A DNA stretch of 64,000 bases from Streptomyces sp. NBS 14/10. Its GTDB lineage: Bacteria; Actinomycetota; Actinomycetes; Streptomycetales; Streptomycetaceae. The position numbers were made by a program, and so were the translations under genes. The stretch lies in contig NZ_NCSM01000018.1 of assembly GCF_002224125.1 (NCBI RefSeq), positions 248,001 to 312,000 of the forward strand, read 5' to 3'. Below the pieces are notes generated by a model that was not told where the DNA came from, ran no database searches, and saw only the letters and a program-made list of their open reading frames with translations. Positions 60,972 through 64,000 of the stretch are shown in pieces (within the stretch, counting starts at the first letter, position 1; each line of letters opens with the position of its first letter).

Positions 60972-62627
60972 TCAGCGTACGAAGACCCCCGCCTGGCCGG
61001 CCAGATCGAGGAAGTACTGCGGGGCGACGCCCAGCACGATCGTCACCGCGACGCCGATCGCGATCGCCGCCGAGGTCAGCGGGGACGGCACCGCCACCGA
61101 CGGGCCCTCCGTCCGCGGCTCGCTGAAGAACATCAGGACGATCACCCGGATGTAGAAGAACGCCGCGATCGCCGAGGAGATCACACCGATCACCACCAGC
61201 GGCCCCGCGCCCCCGTCGGCCGCCGCCTTGAAGACGGCGAACTTCCCCGCGAAGCCACTCGTCAGCGGGATTCCGGCGAAGGCCAGCAGGAAGACCGCGA
61301 AGACCGCGGCCACCAGGGGCGAACGGCGGCCGAGCCCGGCCCACTTGGACAGATGTGTGGCCTCGCCGCCCGCGTCGCGGACCAGGGTGACCACGGAGAA
61401 CGCGCCGAGGGTCACAAAGGAGTACGCGGCGAGGTAGAAGAGGACCGAGGAGATGCCGTCGGGCGTCATGGCGATGACACCGGCCAGGATGAAGCCGGCG
61501 TGGGCGATCGAGGAGTAGGCCAGCAGCCGCTTCACATCGGTCTGGGTGACCGCGACGATCGCGCCGCCCAGCATGGTGACGATCGCCACCCCCCACATCA
61601 CCGGCCGCCAGTCCCAGCGCAGCCCCGGCAGTACGACGTACAGCAGCCGCAGCAGCGCGCCGAACGCCGCTACCTTGGTCGCCGCCGCCATGAAGCCGGT
61701 CACCGGGGTCGGGGCGCCCTGGTAGACGTCCGGCGTCCACATGTGGAAGGGGACGGCACCGATCTTGAACAGCAGGCCCATCAGCACCATCGCGCCGCCG
61801 ATGAGCAGCAGCGCGTCATTGCCCATGGTCCCGGCGAGCGCCGGGGTGACCTCGCGGACCGTGCCGTCGACGACATCGGCGATCCCCGAGTAGGTGACGG
61901 TGCCCGCGTAGCCGTACAGCAGCGCGATCCCGAAGAGCAGGAAGGCGGACGAGAAGGCGCCGAGCAGGAAGTACTTGACGGCGGCCTCCTGCGAGAGCAT
62001 GCGGTGCCGCCGGGCGAGCGCGCACAGCACATACAGCGGGAGCGAGAAGACCTCCAGCGCCACAAAGAGCGTCAGCAGGTCGTTGGCGGCGGGGAAGATG
62101 AGCATGCCGCCCACCGCGAAGAGCAGCAGCGGAAAGACCTCAGTGGTGGTGAACCCCGCCTTGACCGCGGCCTTTTCGGCGTCTCCGCCCGGGACGGCGG
62201 CCGCCTGCGCGGCGAAGGAGTCGACGCGATTGCCGTGGGCCGCCGGGTCGAGCCGCCGCTCGGCGAAGGTGAAGACCGCGACCAGCGCGACGAGGAGGAT
62301 CGTGCCCTCCAGGAAGAGCGCGGGTCCGTCGACCGCGATGGCCCCCATGGCCGCGATGCGCGCCTTGCTCGTGCCGTAGTCCCCGGCCGCGAGGCCCAGG
62401 ACGGCGGCGAAGGCCGCGGCCAGGGCGACCACGGAGACGAAGAGCTGGGCGGCGTAGCGGTGGCGGCGCGGCAGCAGGGCCTCGATCAGCACCCCGACGA
62501 TCGCGGCGCCGAGGACGATCAGGGTGGGCGCCAGCTGGCCGTACTCGATATGCGGCGTGGGGATCTTGTCGGGGGGCGACACCGCCGCTGTCGTCCACAG
62601 GCTGTGGACAGTGGCCGCATGGCTCAC
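60972..62627 (-). CDS. nuoN: NADH dehydrogenase subunit N, main operon
   Basis: 551 residues with the subunit N features: LFVALEVFSLPLYVL (glutamate helix), LFKIGAVPFHMWTPDVYQGAPTPV and the VKRLLAYSSIAHAGF region. The GTG at 62627 overlaps the nuoM stop (GTGA). It has none of the low-complexity inserts seen in nuoN2, so this is the ancestral-type copy. It is the last gene of the complete complex I operon that runs off the right edge. Confidence 0.97.
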   Translation of the reverse strand: MSHAATVHSLWTTAAVSPPDKIPTPHIEYGQLAPTLIVLGAAIVGVLIEALLPRRHRYAAQLFVSVVALAAAFAAVLGLAAGDYGTSKARIAAMGAIAVDGPALFLEGTILLVALVAVFTFAERRLDPAAHGNRVDSFAAQAAAVPGGDAEKAAVKAGFTTTEVFPLLLFAVGGMLIFPAANDLLTLFVALEVFSLPLYVLCALARRHRMLSQEAAVKYFLLGAFSSAFLLFGIALLYGYAGTVTYSGIADVVDGTVREVTPALAGTMGNDALLLIGGAMVLMGLLFKIGAVPFHMWTPDVYQGAPTPVTGFMAAATKVAAFGALLRLLYVVLPGLRWDWRPVMWGVAIVTMLGGAIVAVTQTDVKRLLAYSSIAHAGFILAGVIAMTPDGISSVLFYLAAYSFVTLGAFSVVTLVRDAGGEATHLSKWAGLGRRSPLVAAVFAVFLLAFAGIPLTSGFAGKFAVFKAAADGGAGPLVVIGVISSAIAAFFYIRVIVLMFFSEPRTEGPSVAVPSPLTSAAIAIGVAVTIVLGVAPQYFLDLAGQAGVFVR

Positions 62628-64000
62628 TTGGCACCTCCGGAAGCACGGTCGTGCATCGGGCTGTAGCTGAACCAGCCCGCGTCAGTGACGGGGTGATCGG
62701 GCTTGGGATCCTTCTTGTCCACCACGGACAGCGTGTGATCGACAGCCGGGTTGACGATGTCGGTCAGCGGCTTCGGGTAGACGCCGAGGAAGATCAGCAG
62801 CGCGATCAGCGGCGCCACCACCACCAGCTCGCGCACCTTCAGATCGGGCATGCCCCGCACCTCGGCCTTCACCGGGCCGGTCATGGTGCGCTGGTACAGC
62901 ACCAGGACGTACAGCGCGGCCAGCACGATGCCGACGGTCGCGATGATGCCGAGCGCCGGATAGCGGCTGAACGTGCCGACCAGGACGAGGAATTCGCTGA
63001 TGAACGGCGCCAGGCCGGGCAGCGACAGGGTGGCCAGACCGCCGATCAGGAAGGTGCCGGCGAGCACCGGGGCGACTTTCTGCACCCCGCCGTAGTCGGC
63101 GATGAGCCTCGATCCGCGGCGGGTGATCAGGAATCCGGCCACCAGCATCAGCGCCGCGGTCGAGATGCCGTGGTTGACCATGTACAGGGTGGCTCCGCCC
63201 TGGCCCTGCGTCGTCATGGCGAAGATGCCGAGGATGATGAAGCCGAAGTGGGAGATCGAGGCGTATGCGATCAGCCGCTTGATGTCCCGCTGGCCGATCG
63301 CGAGCAGCGCCCCGTAGATGATGCTGATCAGGGCGAGGACGAGGATCACCGGTGTGGCCCACTTGCTGGCCTCCGGGAAGAGCTGGAGGCAGAAGCGGAG
63401 CATCGCGAAGGTGCCGACCTTGTCGACCACCGCGGTGATCAGCACGGCGACGGGGGAGGTGGCCTCCCCCATCGCGTTGGGCAGCCAGGTGTGCAGCGGC
63501 CACAGCGGCGCCTTCACGGCGAAGGCGAAGAAGAAGCCGAGGAACAACAGCCGCTCGGTGCCGGTCGCGATGTCCAGGGTGCCCGCGGCCCGGGCGTCGG
63601 TGATCTGCTGCAGCGAGAAGGTGCCGGTGCCCAGGTCGTCGGCGGTGACCACGTACAGGCCGACCACCGCGGCCAGCATGATCAGGCCGCCCGCCAGGTT
63701 GTAGAGCAGGAACTTGACGGCGGCGTACGAGCGCTGGGTGGCCGACTCCTCCTCGGACCGCCCTCCCGCCCGGTCCCCGAAGCCGCCGATGAGGAAGTAC
63801 ATCGGGATCAGCATGGCTTCGAAGAAGATGTAGAAGAGGAAGACGTCGGTGGCCTCGAAGGAGATCACCACCATCGCCTCGACCATGAGGATCAGCGCGA
63901 AGAAGCCCTGGGTGGGCCGCCAGCGGCGGTTGGGGCTGGCCTCTTCCAGCGGGTCGGCGTCATGCCACCCGGCCAGGATGATGAAGGGGATGAGGACCGC
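62624..64000 (-). CDS. nuoM: NADH dehydrogenase subunit M, main operon, 5' end outside
   Basis: 458 residues are visible; the coding frame continues through the window end, starting A-V-L-I-P-F-I-I-L-A-G-W. It contains IFFEAMLIPMYFLIGGFG, LHTWLPNAMGEATSPVAVL and IKRLIAYASISHFGF, all typical of NuoM. It overlaps nuoN by 4 bases. It lacks the Gly/Ala insert seen in nuoM2. Confidence 0.96.
   Translation of the reverse strand, partial: AVLIPFIILAGWHDADPLEEASPNRRWRPTQGFFALILMVEAMVVISFEATDVFLFYIFFEAMLIPMYFLIGGFGDRAGGRSEEESATQRSYAAVKFLLYNLAGGLIMLAAVVGLYVVTADDLGTGTFSLQQITDARAAGTLDIATGTERLLFLGFFFAFAVKAPLWPLHTWLPNAMGEATSPVAVLITAVVDKVGTFAMLRFCLQLFPEASKWATPVILVLALISIIYGALLAIGQRDIKRLIAYASISHFGFIILGIFAMTTQGQGGATLYMVNHGISTAALMLVAGFLITRRGSRLIADYGGVQKVAPVLAGTFLIGGLATLSLPGLAPFISEFLVLVGTFSRYPALGIIATVGIVLAALYVLVLYQRTMTGPVKAEVRGMPDLKVRELVVVAPLIALLIFLGVYPKPLTDIVNPAVDHTLSVVDKKDPKPDHPVTDAGWFSYSPMHDRASGGAK

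Overview
The window is high-GC actinobacterial DNA and almost certainly Streptomyces. Supporting signs are GTG/TTG starts behind strong GGAGG-type ribosome sites, an M28 aminopeptidase very like the S. griseus enzyme, a second truncated complex I operon next to a 2-oxoacid:ferredoxin oxidoreductase, a rare TTA leucine codon, and a core gene order that matches the S. coelicolor rpoB-nuo region as I remember it. No species can be named from the sequence alone.

Layout. 1-9350 (minus strand): transcription/translation core, with the start of rpoC, then rpoB, rplL, rplJ, a lipoprotein, rplA, rplK, nusG, secE and tRNA-Trp. 9350-14660: an aspartate-type aminotransferase, an adenosine deaminase, murB, two MaoC-type dehydratases, rpmG, tRNA-Met and tRNA-Thr. 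14660-21000: a cytosine-deaminase-like amidohydrolase, a lipoprotein, an NAD(P)-binding protein, a DUF3574 protein, a cytochrome P450 with an unusual I helix, and a membrane-anchored PDPNQ-repeat protein. 20900-27800 is a scarred accessory island beside tRNA-Tyr: a GntR-type regulator without its DNA-binding domain, a frameshifted TnpB-family nuclease, a probable transposase remnant, and a decayed serine recombinase. These lie among intact yajQ, a PdxI-like aldo/keto reductase and a divergent XRE regulator. 27800-29200: YccF and HtpX membrane proteins. 29287-40336: a ten-gene operon for a partial complex I (nuoA,B,C,H,I,J,K,L,M,N; no D,E,F,G). 40540-47467: two paralogous histidine kinases, a response regulator, and 2-oxoacid:ferredoxin oxidoreductase korA-korB. 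47500-56000: an HxlR regulator and its divergent quinone-reductase-like partner, rarD, a secreted aminopeptidase, an ABC exporter, a LolA-like protein and a polyprenyl diphosphate synthase. 56300-60900: a frameshifted flavoprotein, an ATP-grasp ligase, a fumarylacetoacetase and a lipoprotein. 60972-64000: nuoN and partial nuoM, the end of what is presumably the complete complex I operon.

The most interesting unit is the partial complex I set beside korAB. KorAB would make reduced ferredoxin from 2-oxoglutarate. The partial complex has the proton-pumping membrane arm plus NuoB, C and I, but no NADH-input module and no quinone-site subunit D. A ferredoxin-fed or hybrid complex that borrows NuoD is a reasonable inference. 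Several of its subunits carry long low-complexity tails, including about 415 residues on NuoC. The window also holds a housekeeping rpoB with asparagine at the position equivalent to E. coli Ser531, a residue linked to rifamycin tolerance.
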